From DAHUYF01 sp963838385 (GTDB lineage: Bacteria > Pseudomonadota > Alphaproteobacteria > ATCC43930 > CGMCC-115725), in NCBI GenBank assembly GCA_963838385.1, contig CAWIRE010000001.1, positions 2,108,001 to 2,172,000 on the forward strand: DNA of 64,000 bases, written 5' to 3'. The first letter of the stretch is position 1; each line of letters starts with the position of its first letter. Shown here in pieces: positions 7,762-14,871 of this stretch. A program made the translations under genes and the position numbers. The notes beneath the pieces were generated by a model, which was not told where the DNA came from, searched no databases, and saw only the letters and a program-made list of their open reading frames with translations.

Positions 7762-8369
7762 AGCTCTACACCTCGATCGGCCCCAATCCCAAGACCGTGC
7801 GCATGTTCATGGCGGAAAAGGGCATCGAGCTGCCCAAGGTCGAGGTCGATCTGATGGGCGGCGAGAACCGGCGCGAGCCTTATCTCGCCAAGAACCCGGC
7901 CGGCCAGCTCCCCTGCCTCGAGCTCGATGACGGCACGGTGCTGGCCGAGATCACCGCCATCTGCGAATACCTGGAGGAGGTGTTCCCCGGCCCGAGCCTG
8001 ATCGGCAAGACACCGGAGGAGCGTGCGGTGACGCGCATGTGGACGCGGCGCATCGACCTCAAGATCATCGAGCCGATGGTCGCGGGCTTTCGCGGGTCGG
8101 AGGGGCTGGCGATGTTCCAGCAGCGGATGCACGTCATCCCGCAGGCGGCCGACGATCTCAAGCAGATCGCGCAGGAGGGCCTCGCCTGGCTCGACCGGTT
8201 GATGGCGGGCAAGACCTATGTCTGCGGCGACCGGCTGAGCCTCGCCGACCTCATGCTCTTCGCCTTCATCGACTTCGCCGCGAGGGTCGGCCAGAAGCTC
8301 GATCCCGCCCTCTCCACCCTGCCCGCCTGGTACCAGCGCATCAAGGCGCGTCCCAGCGCCAAGGCCTGA
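7758..8369 (+). CDS. Glutathione S-transferase family protein
   Basis: The 203-residue protein starts at GTG 7758 (MKLYTSIGPNPKTVR), overlapping the aldolase stop. It has the N-terminal thioredoxin-like GST domain (NPAGQLPCLELDDGTVLAE, with the cis-Pro and the E-[ST]/AI glutathione contact) and an all-helical C-terminal domain with LSLADLMLF near residue 158. The length fits bacterial GSTs. Coupling with a class II aldolase suggests detoxification or isomerisation of a reactive intermediate, for example a maleylpyruvate-type isomerisation, but no sequence feature proves this. Confidence 0.88.
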   Translation: MKLYTSIGPNPKTVRMFMAEKGIELPKVEVDLMGGENRREPYLAKNPAGQLPCLELDDGTVLAEITAICEYLEEVFPGPSLIGKTPEERAVTRMWTRRIDLKIIEPMVAGFRGSEGLAMFQQRMHVIPQAADDLKQIAQEGLAWLDRLMAGKTYVCGDRLSLADLMLFAFIDFAARVGQKLDPALSTLPAWYQRIKARPSAKA

Positions 8370-8396
8370 CCGCGGCGACCCGGCCTCGCCCGCGGA

Positions 8397-8639
8397 TCAG
8401 GAGGCGGCGGCGCCGAGCCCCGGAGCCGGCGTGGGCGCAGGTTCGGCCGCCGCAGGTTCGGCCGCCTCGGCCGCATCGCATTCGGAGCGCACCAGCGCCA
8501 GCAGGCGCTCCGGGATCGGCTCCTCGGCGGCGGCGCCGTAAAGCCGCTGGAACAGCGCCTGGCCGTCGGTCTTGCCGCCGAGGAAATTCTCGATCTCGAT
8601 CGCCACGGTAAGGTCCACCAACTTCCGCTCTACGCTCAT
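8397..8639 (-). CDS. Small hypothetical protein with Ala/Pro-rich tail
   Basis: This 80-residue protein has a structured-looking N-terminal half (MSVERKLVDLTVAIEIENFL, LFQRLYG, RLLALVRSECD) and a low-complexity Ala/Pro/Glu tail. No family is recognised. It is read away from the GST gene and has its own upstream region with three GTTAC boxes and an inverted repeat, which supports it as a real regulated gene. Codon use fits the host. Confidence 0.5.
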   Translation of the reverse strand: MSVERKLVDLTVAIEIENFLGGKTDGQALFQRLYGAAAEEPIPERLLALVRSECDAAEAAEPAAAEPAPTPAPGLGAAAS

Positions 8640-8688
8640 CGTCTCAACTCCGTCGGCCTTGCGACCGGTTGATCCGGCATGGGTTCGC

Positions 8689-8713
8689 GTTACAAACGGT
8701 TACACCCGGTTAC
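8689..8713. promoter_or_regulatory. Three tandem GTTAC boxes with 10-bp period
   Basis: GTTACA-N4-GTTACA-N4-GTTAC occurs with exact 10-bp spacing at 8689, 8699 and 8709, about 50-75 bp upstream of the minus-strand gene starting at 8639. The pattern matches the tandem half-site layout of OmpR/RstA-type response regulators. The regulator itself is not identifiable. Confidence 0.5.
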
Positions 8714-8741
8714 CGTTCCCGGAAGATCGCATTTTTTTGCG

Positions 8742-8758
8742 CAATTTGTATCAAATTG
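8742..8758. promoter_or_regulatory. Perfect inverted repeat, operator-like
   Basis: CAATTTG-TAT-CAAATTG is a perfect 7-3-7 palindrome in an AT-rich patch between the flavin hydroxylase and the 80-aa gene, about 100 bp upstream of the latter's start. It looks like a dimeric repressor site; the protein that binds it is unknown. Confidence 0.4.
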
Positions 8759-8826
8759 TAACCAGACTGAGAAATTGTGCGGAAAATCAGTCGATTGGGC
8801 GATTCCGGGGTGCCCGGCCGGTGCGG

Positions 8827-10041
8827 CTAGAGAGGCTCGCCGCGCACCAGCCGCGGCAGCTCGCCGACCAGCCCCATGGCGTGGCGCATGAGGAAGCGCT
8901 TCATCGGCGGCAGCCGGTCGACCAGCGCCAGGCCGACATCGCGCAGCAGTTTCACCGGCGGCACGGAATTGGAGAACAGGCGGTTGAGCCCGTCGGTGAC
9001 GGCGGCCAGCGCCATGTTGTCGAAGCGGCGCCAGCCCTGGTAGCGCTCGAGCACGGCGGGCGCGCCGATATCGAGCCCGAGCCGGCGCGCATCGACGATG
9101 AGCTCGGCCAGCACGGCGATGTCGCGGAAGCCGAGGTTGAGCCCCTGCCCGGCAATGGGGTGGATGACATGCGCGGCATCGCCCACCAGCGCCAGGCGCG
9201 GCGCCACATAGCGCTCGGCATGGAGCAGCGACAGCGGATAGGACCAGCGCGGCCCCACCACCTCCACCTCGCCGAGGAAATCGCCGAAGCGGCGCGCGAG
9301 CTCGGCGTGGAAGTGCCGCTCGTCGAGCGCCAGGATCCCCGGGGCGAGCGCCGCCCGCTCGGTCCAGACGATGCTCGAGCGCTGGCCGGTCATCGGCAGG
9401 ATGGCGAAGGGCCCCGCCGGCAGGAAATGCTCGACCGCCACGCCGCGATGCGGCAGCGCATGGCGGACGGTGCAGACGATGCCGGTCTGCGGATAGTCCC
9501 AGGCCAGCGCGCGGATCCCGGCAGCCTGGCGCAGCGGCGATTGCCGGCCGTCGCACGCCGCGACCAGCTCGCCGCGCAGCGCCCCGCCATCGGCGAGATG
9601 GACGAGCGCGCTGCCGCCACCGCGCTCGACCCGCTCGACGGCGAGCGGCGCCAGATGGACGAGGCTCGGCAGGGCGCGGGCACGCTCGATCAGCGCGCGG
9701 CGCAGCACGCGGTTCTCGACGATATAGCCCAGGGGCGCGGTACCGATGTCGCGGTGGTCGTAATGCAGGAAGAGCGGCGAATCGCCGTCGGCGACGCGGA
9801 TCTCGAGGATGGGCTCGGCCTCTTGCGCCACCAGCGGCCAGAGGCCGATGCCATCCAGCACCTGCTTCGAGCCCTCGGCAATGGCGGTGGTGCGGCCGTC
9901 GAACGGCTCCGCCAGCATCGCCTCGGGATCCTCGCGGTCGACCACCGCCACCTCGATGCCCGCGGCGGCGCAGGCGATAGCGAGGGTGAGCCCGGTGAGC
10001 CCGCCGCCGACGACGATGAGCTCGACGCGCCGTTGCTGCAT
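8827..10041 (-). CDS. UbiH/UbiF/VisC/COQ6-family FAD-dependent hydroxylase
   Basis: This 404-residue flavoprotein monooxygenase probably hydroxylates the ubiquinone ring at the inner membrane using FAD, NAD(P)H and O2. The FAD dinucleotide motif VVGGGLTGLTLAIA opens the protein, RTTAIAEGSKQVL follows near residue 50, and the second FAD motif GDAAHVIHPIAGQGLN lies around residue 290. I chose the ATG at 10041 (MQQRRVELIVVGGG) because the motif sits at the normal distance; the frame is open further upstream but without family similarity. Which ring position it attacks cannot be read out, since several alphaproteobacterial enzymes of this family share the same motifs. Confidence 0.92.
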   Translation of the reverse strand: MQQRRVELIVVGGGLTGLTLAIACAAAGIEVAVVDREDPEAMLAEPFDGRTTAIAEGSKQVLDGIGLWPLVAQEAEPILEIRVADGDSPLFLHYDHRDIGTAPLGYIVENRVLRRALIERARALPSLVHLAPLAVERVERGGGSALVHLADGGALRGELVAACDGRQSPLRQAAGIRALAWDYPQTGIVCTVRHALPHRGVAVEHFLPAGPFAILPMTGQRSSIVWTERAALAPGILALDERHFHAELARRFGDFLGEVEVVGPRWSYPLSLLHAERYVAPRLALVGDAAHVIHPIAGQGLNLGFRDIAVLAELIVDARRLGLDIGAPAVLERYQGWRRFDNMALAAVTDGLNRLFSNSVPPVKLLRDVGLALVDRLPPMKRFLMRHAMGLVGELPRLVRGEPL

Positions 10042-10110
10042 GACGCCAAGGATGCGGCGCGGCGCGGCGCTTGTCCATCGGCTGGGACAGCGTACGGCCG
10101 CCAAGCTTCG

Positions 10111-10180
10111 CGGTGCGGGCTCCCGCGGTTGCGACAGCAACCGCTGACGCCGCCAAGGACGACGCTGGCGCGTCGCCTTA
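10111..10180. repeat. Dispersed two-hairpin element, copy 1
   Basis: About 70 bp, matched by 13512-13582. It contains the stem GCGGTTGC-GACA-GCAACCGC and a second stem built from GACGACGC and GCGTCGCC. It ends exactly at the TAA of the minus-strand 46-aa gene, as the other copy ends at the TAA of the 103-aa gene. It may act as a 3' end or bidirectional termination element. Confidence 0.55.
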
Positions 10181-10318
10181 GCGCCGCAGGAACCGCCAGA
10201 GCAGCATGGCGCCGATGATGAGCAGGATGCCGAGCCAGGACAGCTCGAACTGGAAGGCGCCCTGCGCCACGGAGACGGAGAGCGCGCGGGTGTTGACCAG
10301 CGACCAGAGCGAAGCCAT
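10178..10318 (-). CDS. 46-residue single-pass membrane protein
   Basis: A short gene with ATG at 10318: MASLWSLVNTRALSVSVAQG, then one strongly hydrophobic helix (LGILLIIGAMLLW) and a basic end RFLRR. The topology suggests an inner-membrane micropeptide with a cytoplasmic C-terminus. Its stop codon lies inside a repeat element shared with the end of another small membrane gene at 13580. The conserved-looking amphipathic N-terminus and the host-like codon use argue for a real gene; function is unknown. Confidence 0.55.
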   Translation of the reverse strand: MASLWSLVNTRALSVSVAQGAFQFELSWLGILLIIGAMLLWRFLRR

Positions 10319-10502
10319 GGGCGCAGAGCCTAATCGAAGGCGCCCCGCCCTCGCCAGCGCGGTGCGGCCGGTGGTCGCTTCTTTCGGCAATACCTGCCCG
10401 CTATAGCGGCAGAGACCCTGGGTTTGCCTAAAAATTAGACAGAATTTGCCGGCGGACGGAGGGGCTACCGCGACAAGCATGCCGCTGAAGCAATGTCCTC
10501 CC

Positions 10503-10519
10503 GTGGCACGATTCTTGAT
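10503..10519 (+). promoter_or_regulatory. Sigma-54-like promoter upstream of amt
   Basis: TGGCACG-N4-TTGAT closely matches the -24/-12 consensus TGGCACG-N4-TTGC, with one deviation at the -12 element, 76 bases upstream of the amt start. Nitrogen-regulated RpoN/NtrC control of ammonium transporters is well established, so this is a sensible promoter candidate. Confidence 0.5.
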
Positions 10520-10594
10520 CTCGTTATCTCCGCGGCTGCGACCGGGGGTTGGTCCGGCCGGTTTCCGCATGGTCCTGACGGGAGGCAAGCTGAC

Positions 10595-12034
10595 ATGAAA
10601 GGTCGTTCGTTGATCACTTGGATGACGCGCGTGCTGCCGCTGGCGGCACTGGCCGTGCTCATCCCCCTCGCTTTCGCCGCGGCTCAACAGCCTGCGGCGC
10701 CGGCCGCGACCCCGGCGCCCGCCGCGGCAGCGCCGGCACCGGCGGCGGCCGCGCCGGCGCCGCCGGCTTGCGACGCCAAGACGCTGGAGAAATGCACGCC
10801 CAATTCGGGCGACACCGCCTGGATGCTGACCTCCATGGCGCTGGTGCTGATGATGACGGTGCCGGGGCTCGGCCTCTTCTACGGCGGCATGGTGCGCAAG
10901 AAGAATGTCGGCGACACGGTGATGACCAGCTTCGCCATCACCTGCCTCGTCACCGTGCTGTGGGCGATCCTCAATTACAGCACCGCCTTCCGCGCCGGCT
11001 CGCCCTTCATCGGCGGGCTCGACCGCGCCTTCCTGCAAGGCATGCTGAGCGACATCTCGAAGGGCATCGGCAATCCCAACCCGCTGGCGCCGACGATCCC
11101 CGAGACCGTCTATATGTGCTTCCAGATGACCTTCGCGATCATCACCCCGGCGCTGATCGCGGGCGCCTTCGCCGAGCGCATGAAGTTCTCGGCGATGCTG
11201 TGGTTCATCGGCCTCTGGGCGACGCTGGTCTACGCCCCGATCGCGCATTGGGTGTGGGGGCCGGACGGCTTCCTCAACAGCAGCAACGACGCCGCCTGGG
11301 TCAAGGTGCTGGACTTCGCCGGCGGCACGGTCGTGCACATCAATGCCGGCGTCGCCGGGCTGGTCTGCGCGCTGATGCTGGGCAAGCGCAAGGACACGGG
11401 ACCGGCGCACAACGTCGTGCTCACCTTCATCGGCGCCGCGCTGCTGTGGGTCGGCTGGTTCGGCTTCAATGCCGGCTCGGCCGTCAGCGCCGGCATGCAG
11501 GCGGGCATGGCGATGACGGTCACGCAGATCGCCACCGCGGTCGCCGGGCTCACCTGGATGTTCGTCGAATGGGCGCATCGCGGCAAGCCGACGGTGGTCG
11601 GCATCTGCAGCGGCGCGGTCGCGGGCCTCGTCGCCATCACCCCGGCCTCGGGCTTCGTCGGCCCGATCGGCTCGATGGTGATCGGCGTCGCCGCCGGCGT
11701 CGTCTGCTATCTCGGCGCCGTCTGGCTCAAGTCGGTCTTCGGCTATGACGACGCGCTCGACTGCTTCGGCGTGCACGCCATCGGCGGCATGGCCGGCGCC
11801 ATCCTCACCGGCGTCTTCGCCATCAGCGAGTATGGCGGCACGCCGGGCCTGATCGAGGGCAACGCCGGGCAGGTGCTCAACCAGATCATCGGCGTGGTCA
11901 TCGTCATCGTCTACGACGTCATCGTCAGCGCGGTCATCCTCAAGGTGATCGACGCGGTCATCGGCCTCAGGGTCGATGCGGAGGTCGAGCGCGACGGGCT
12001 CGATCTCGCGCTGCACGGCGAGACGGTCCAGTAA
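10595..12034 (+). CDS. amt: Ammonium transporter Amt
   Basis: The 479-residue protein starts at ATG 10595 with GGGAGG ten bases upstream. It has an N-terminal signal-type helix, an Ala/Pro-rich linker (residues about 33-60), and then the 11-helix Amt/Rh channel that imports ammonium across the inner membrane. Family motifs include GLGLFYGGMVRKKN, the WVWGPDGFL vestibule, DFAGGTVVHINAG with the first pore histidine, and DCFGVHAIGGMAG with the second. The PII gene glnK, usually adjacent in alphaproteobacteria, is absent here. A strong intrinsic terminator follows the stop. Confidence 0.95.
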   Translation: MKGRSLITWMTRVLPLAALAVLIPLAFAAAQQPAAPAATPAPAAAAPAPAAAAPAPPACDAKTLEKCTPNSGDTAWMLTSMALVLMMTVPGLGLFYGGMVRKKNVGDTVMTSFAITCLVTVLWAILNYSTAFRAGSPFIGGLDRAFLQGMLSDISKGIGNPNPLAPTIPETVYMCFQMTFAIITPALIAGAFAERMKFSAMLWFIGLWATLVYAPIAHWVWGPDGFLNSSNDAAWVKVLDFAGGTVVHINAGVAGLVCALMLGKRKDTGPAHNVVLTFIGAALLWVGWFGFNAGSAVSAGMQAGMAMTVTQIATAVAGLTWMFVEWAHRGKPTVVGICSGAVAGLVAITPASGFVGPIGSMVIGVAAGVVCYLGAVWLKSVFGYDDALDCFGVHAIGGMAGAILTGVFAISEYGGTPGLIEGNAGQVLNQIIGVVIVIVYDVIVSAVILKVIDAVIGLRVDAEVERDGLDLALHGETVQ

Positions 12035-12055
12035 CGGGTTCCTCCCCGTGGGACC

Positions 12056-12088
12056 TGGGGGGTGCCGCAAGGCACCCCCCTTTTTTTC
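12056..12088 (+). terminator. Intrinsic terminator of amt
   Basis: A GC stem GGGGGTGCC/GGCACCCCC closes a GCAA loop and is followed by seven T residues, about 20 bases after the amt stop. An almost identical hairpin recurs at 14785-14816. Confidence 0.9.
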
Positions 12089-12110
12089 GTAGAGCGGGCG
12101 CTTACGCCGC

Positions 12111-12149
12111 CTTTATCGCGCGGCCGGGCAATCCATCTCGAAACTTTAT
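12111..12149. promoter_or_regulatory. CTTTAT module A
   Basis: CTTTAT at 12111 and again at 12144, exactly 33 bp apart, with the inner stretch AATCCATCTCGAAA shared with modules B and C. It lies between the amt terminator and the start of the 113-aa gene at 12209, so it probably holds that gene's promoter or operator. Confidence 0.5.
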
Positions 12150-12208
12150 CGGCGGCCGGGGTCTCCTGAGGCCGAGCCGGCGGCTATGCCGGCGCCAGCG
12201 GTGCCGCC

Positions 12209-12550
12209 ATGCAATGCCTCTACACGAGCGACTACGGGCCCGCCGAGCCGGGCTTCGATGCATCGGCCGGCGGCGGGCTGAAGGGTTTCGAGACCCATGC
12301 CGATGTGCTGGCGCGGGCGCAGAATCGCGGCCAGCTCGAGGCGATGAAGCGCAAGCTCGCCCATGGCCAGCGGGTGCAGTGGTGCGACCAGGGCTATGGC
12401 TGGACCCATACGCCCGAAATCAATGCGTTCTTCGACGGTATCCTGCTCTTGCTCATCCTTCCCTGGCTGCTGCTGCGCGTCCTGCCGCGGCTGCGCCGCC
12501 GCCTGGCGGGTGCGCCCGGCGCCGCGACACGGCCGGAGGTGCCGTCGTGA
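12209..12550 (+). CDS. Hypothetical C-terminally membrane-anchored protein
   Basis: This 113-residue protein has a soluble N-terminal region with YTSDYG, ARAQNRGQLEAMKR and a Trp/Cys-containing WCDQGYGW segment, and one hydrophobic helix near residues 73-92 (DGILLLLILPWLLL) followed by a basic RRLRRR-type stretch. That layout predicts a single-pass inner-membrane protein. It occupies the position where secD would normally precede secF, but shows no resemblance to SecD. Its stop overlaps the secF GTG, so the two are coupled. No family is recognised. Confidence 0.6.
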   Translation: MQCLYTSDYGPAEPGFDASAGGGLKGFETHADVLARAQNRGQLEAMKRKLAHGQRVQWCDQGYGWTHTPEINAFFDGILLLLILPWLLLRVLPRLRRRLAGAPGAATRPEVPS

Positions 12551-13494
12551 TCCGCCCGCTCCGCCTGGTTCCCGACAACACCCGCATCCGCTTCATGCGC
12601 GGCCGCTTCGCCGGGCTCATCGTCTCGGCCGTGCTCAGCATCGGCTCGGTGGTGCTGTTCTTCGCGCCCGGGCTCAATTACAGCGTCGATTTCGAGGGCG
12701 GCGTCGTGGTCGAGCTCCGGCTGCCGGCGGCGCAGGATATCGGCGCGCTGCGCGAGGCCTTTCGCGGCCTCGGCCTCGGCGACGCGCGGCTGCAGCAATT
12801 CGGCTCGCCGCGCGACGTGCTGGTGAAGCTCGGCCGCCAGGCGGGCTCGGAGGATGCGCGCAAGACCATCGCCGGCATGCTCGCCGCGAAATTCCCCGGC
12901 AGCGAGATCCGGCGGCTGGAGGTGGTGGGCGCCCGGGTGAGCGCCGAGCTGTTCCGCAACGGGCTGCTGGCGACGTCGCTGTCGCTGCTCGCGGTGCTCG
13001 TCTACATCTGGTTCCGCTTCGACTGGCAGTTCGGCGTCGGCGTGGTCGCGACATTGCTGCTCAACGTCACCAAGACGGTGGGTTTCCTGGCGCTGACCCG
13101 GCTCGAGGTCGATCTCAACTCGGTGGCAGCGATCCTGCTGCTGGTGGGATATTCCGTCACCGACAAGGTGGTGGTGTATGACCGCATCCGCGAGAACCTG
13201 CGCAAGTTCAAGACCATGCCGTTGCGCGAGCTGATCGACCTCAGCATCAATCAGACGCTGGGCCGGACGGTGGCGACCTCGCTCACGGTGCTGCTGTCGA
13301 TCCTGCCGCTCGCCCTCATCGGCGGCGAGGCGATCCGCGGCTTCGCCGTCATCATCATCTTCGGGATCGTCGTCGGCACGTCGTCCTCGATCTTCATCGC
13401 CTCGCCGATCCTGCTCTTCCTCGGGCAGAAGCGCCTGCGCCCGGCGCTGGCGGCGGGAGCGCCGGCGGCGGCGGCGCAGGCGGCGACGCGGTAA
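12547..13494 (+). CDS. secF: Protein translocase subunit SecF
   Basis: The 315-residue protein begins at GTG 12547, overlapping the previous stop. SecF features are the first helix, the periplasmic DFEGGVVVEL motif (usually DFTGG), and five further helices including VGYSVTDKVVVYDRIRENLRK, GRTVATSLTVLL and the GxxRGF-type motif in IRGFAVIIIFGIVVGT. With SecD it forms the RND-type proton-driven pump that completes protein export. Neither secD nor yajC is adjacent, contrary to the usual yajC-secD-secF order, so this could be a relocated or second secF. A palindrome follows the stop. Confidence 0.9.
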   Translation: MIRPLRLVPDNTRIRFMRGRFAGLIVSAVLSIGSVVLFFAPGLNYSVDFEGGVVVELRLPAAQDIGALREAFRGLGLGDARLQQFGSPRDVLVKLGRQAGSEDARKTIAGMLAAKFPGSEIRRLEVVGARVSAELFRNGLLATSLSLLAVLVYIWFRFDWQFGVGVVATLLLNVTKTVGFLALTRLEVDLNSVAAILLLVGYSVTDKVVVYDRIRENLRKFKTMPLRELIDLSINQTLGRTVATSLTVLLSILPLALIGGEAIRGFAVIIIFGIVVGTSSSIFIASPILLFLGQKRLRPALAAGAPAAAAQAATR

Positions 13495-13503
13495 ACGGAG
13501 AAT

Positions 13504-13527
13504 CGCCCGCACGGTGCGGGCTTTCGC
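13504..13527 (+). terminator. Probable terminator of secF
   Basis: GCCCGCAC-G-GTGCGGGC is a perfect palindrome ten bases after the secF stop, followed by CTTTCG. The U-tract is weak, so termination may be partial or need Rho. Confidence 0.5.
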
Positions 13528-13582
13528 GGTCGCAAGAGCAACCGCTGGCGCCCGCCGGCGACGACGCGTAGCGTCGCGCTTA
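13512..13582. repeat. Dispersed two-hairpin element, copy 2
   Basis: About 71 bp, resembling 10111-10180 along its whole length, with a slightly imperfect GCGGTCGC/GCAACCGC stem and a GACGACGC/GCGTCGC stem. It ends at the TAA of the minus-strand 103-aa gene, in the same relative position as copy 1. Confidence 0.55.
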
Positions 13583-13891
13583 ACGCAGCGCGAGCAGGAT
13601 CAGATGGCTGGCGAGGCCGGCGAGGCCGAGGCAGGCGGCCTCGTGCCAATAGCCCCAAACGCGCCGACGCAGCGGCTCGCGCTGGACGAGGGCGAGCAGC
13701 AGCGACAGGCCGCCGAGCCCGGCGCACACCGCCTCGAGCAGCAGGAACAGCGTCGGCAGCGGCCGCGCCCCGCCCACCGACAGCGTCGCCGCCAGCGCCA
13801 CGGCCAGCAGCAGCTTCATGCCGAGCGCCCCCGGCCGCGGCGGCGCGGCGCCGGCGCTGCCGGGCGCCGAGCGAGGCGCGTGGGCGGTCAT
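13580..13891 (-). CDS. Small multi-pass membrane protein
   Basis: This 103-residue protein (start MTAHAPRSAPG at 13891) has an Ala/Pro-rich N-terminus and about three hydrophobic helices (KLLLAVALAATLSVG; TLFLLLEAVCAGLGGLSLLLAL; ACLGLAGLASHLILLAL). No family is recognised. It starts one base after the stop of the upstream 71-aa gene, so they form a two-gene minus-strand unit, and it ends in the dispersed repeat also found after the 46-aa gene. Confidence 0.55.
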   Translation of the reverse strand: MTAHAPRSAPGSAGAAPPRPGALGMKLLLAVALAATLSVGGARPLPTLFLLLEAVCAGLGGLSLLLALVQREPLRRRVWGYWHEAACLGLAGLASHLILLALR

Positions 13892-13892
13892 C

Positions 13893-14108
13893 TCAGGCGC
13901 CCTTCCCCGCCGGCGGCGGCGCCAGCAGCGCGGCGGCGGGGGTGCCGAGATCGAAGAGCACGAAGTGCAGCGCCGCCTTCCGGCTGGCAAAGTGACGCTC
14001 GGCGCCGCCGCGGCGGTCGCGCGCGATCCAGTCGCCGGCATCGCCGGGCGCAATGGTGAAGCAGGGCCGCGGCGCCGCGGCCGCGGCTTTGGCAAGCGGA
14101 TTGGCCAT
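13893..14108 (-). CDS. Small hypothetical protein, paralogue of the 14515-14748 product
   Basis: This 71-residue protein (MANPLAKAAAAAPRPCFTI) has the pattern aromatic-x-I, W-x-A-R-x, a short turn, then F-x-S/T-x-x-A-A-L-x-F. The same order occurs in the 77-aa plus-strand protein at 14515 (VFRIFQ..GRWCAR..FFTHEAALRF), so the two look like diverged paralogues of a small beta-rich family resembling DUF2188-type proteins. Function is unknown. It is divergently placed from the 56-aa membrane gene, with CTTTAT module B between them. Confidence 0.55.
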   Translation of the reverse strand: MANPLAKAAAAAPRPCFTIAPGDAGDWIARDRRGGAERHFASRKAALHFVLFDLGTPAAALLAPPPAGKGA

Positions 14109-14228
14109 GGCTCATCTCCTCCTCGCAGCTGCGCCATAAGGAGGCGATGGCGGCCTAAAATTTCCAGACGGAAGCGGCGCGCCGCAGATAAAGGTCCCGT
14201 AAAACCGCGATCCTCGCGCTCACCGGGG

Positions 14229-14267
14229 CTTTATGCGCGGCGCCGCAAATCGATCTCAAATCTTTAT
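14229..14267. promoter_or_regulatory. CTTTAT module B
   Basis: CTTTAT at 14229 and 14262, 33 bp apart, enclosing GCCGCAAATCGATCTCAAAT. It lies 64 bp upstream of the 56-aa membrane gene and in the divergent region with the 71-aa gene. The inner sequence and GGAAA just downstream match module C closely. Confidence 0.55.
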
Positions 14268-14330
14268 CGCGGAAAGGCCTTTTCTAGTCTGTCGCCGGGT
14301 TTGGGCGACGGATCGAGGAGACCTCCGCTC

Positions 14331-14501
14331 ATGGTCGACAGCATCCGCGGCAGCAGGCCCGAGCACGGGTTCGGCGCGCGGCGGCATCCGACGGATCCGC
14401 TGCTCAAGGCCATCGTCTTCGATCTGCTGGTCACCACGGGCGGCTTCGTGCTGATGGTGGCCGCGGTGGTCCTCGCCGCCCAAGGCCTGTCGCTCAACTG
14501 A
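14331..14501 (+). CDS. 56-residue single-pass membrane protein
   Basis: MVDSIRGSRPEHG starts at ATG 14331 after a GAGGAGA ribosome site. The first half is polar and basic; residues about 28-52 form one hydrophobic helix (IVFDLLVTTGGFVLMVAAVVLAA). It is probably an inner-membrane micropeptide. It directly follows regulatory module B and precedes the 77-aa gene by 13 bases, so both should be on one transcript ending at the 14785 terminator. No family is recognised. Confidence 0.55.
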   Translation: MVDSIRGSRPEHGFGARRHPTDPLLKAIVFDLLVTTGGFVLMVAAVVLAAQGLSLN

Positions 14502-14514
14502 AAACGAGCCCCTC

Positions 14515-14748
14515 ATGATAGCCATAGCCAAGCCGGTCCCCTCGTCGCCCCGCGTCCCCGCGCCACAGCGCAAAGCGGTCTTCCGCATCTTTCAGAGCGC
14601 GGGCGGCCGCTGGTGCGCGCGCAGCGACGACGGCATGACCGGCGGAACCTTTTTCACGCACGAGGCCGCGCTGCGTTTCGCGCGGCGCGAGACCACGGGC
14701 GTTCCCGCCCTGGTGCTCCACATCGCGACCGGTCGGGCCGGGCTTTAG
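14515..14748 (+). CDS. Small hypothetical protein, paralogue of the 13893-14108 product
   Basis: The 77-residue protein has a Pro-rich N-terminus and a compact domain VFRIFQSAGGRWCAR, GGTFFTHEAALRFARRE, ALVLHIATG, similar in order and spacing to the 71-aa protein on the other strand. Such W-x-A-R and A-A-L-x-F patterns occur in small DUF2188-like folds. It is followed by an intrinsic terminator. Function is unknown. Confidence 0.6.
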   Translation: MIAIAKPVPSSPRVPAPQRKAVFRIFQSAGGRWCARSDDGMTGGTFFTHEAALRFARRETTGVPALVLHIATGRAGL

Positions 14749-14784
14749 GCGCTCCGATCCCTCCTGTTGACGCCTGGGAGACCT

Positions 14785-14816
14785 TGGGGGTGCCGCAAAG
14801 GCACCCCTCTTTTTCT
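14785..14816 (+). terminator. Intrinsic terminator, near-copy of the amt terminator
   Basis: Stem GGGGTGCC/GGCACCCC with loop GCAAA, followed by a T/C tract (TCTTTTTC). The stem, loop and flanking GACCT are almost identical to the amt terminator at 12056-12088, suggesting duplication of the element. Confidence 0.85.
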
Positions 14817-14871
14817 TTGCGCGGCCTTCGGCTTGCAGCGGAAGCTCGCCGAAGCGGTTCCCTGGGCCGTG

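Noticed and set aside
8689..8713. Tandem GTTAC repeats as a CRISPR-like array
   Set aside because: The units are 10 bp with 4-bp gaps, far too short for repeats and spacers, and no cas gene is present. No CRISPR array was seen anywhere in the window.
10178..12070. A 630-codon minus-strand frame across amt
   Set aside because: Asp/Arg/His low-complexity sequence opposite a clear transporter. Only its last 46 codons form a plausible small gene, listed separately.
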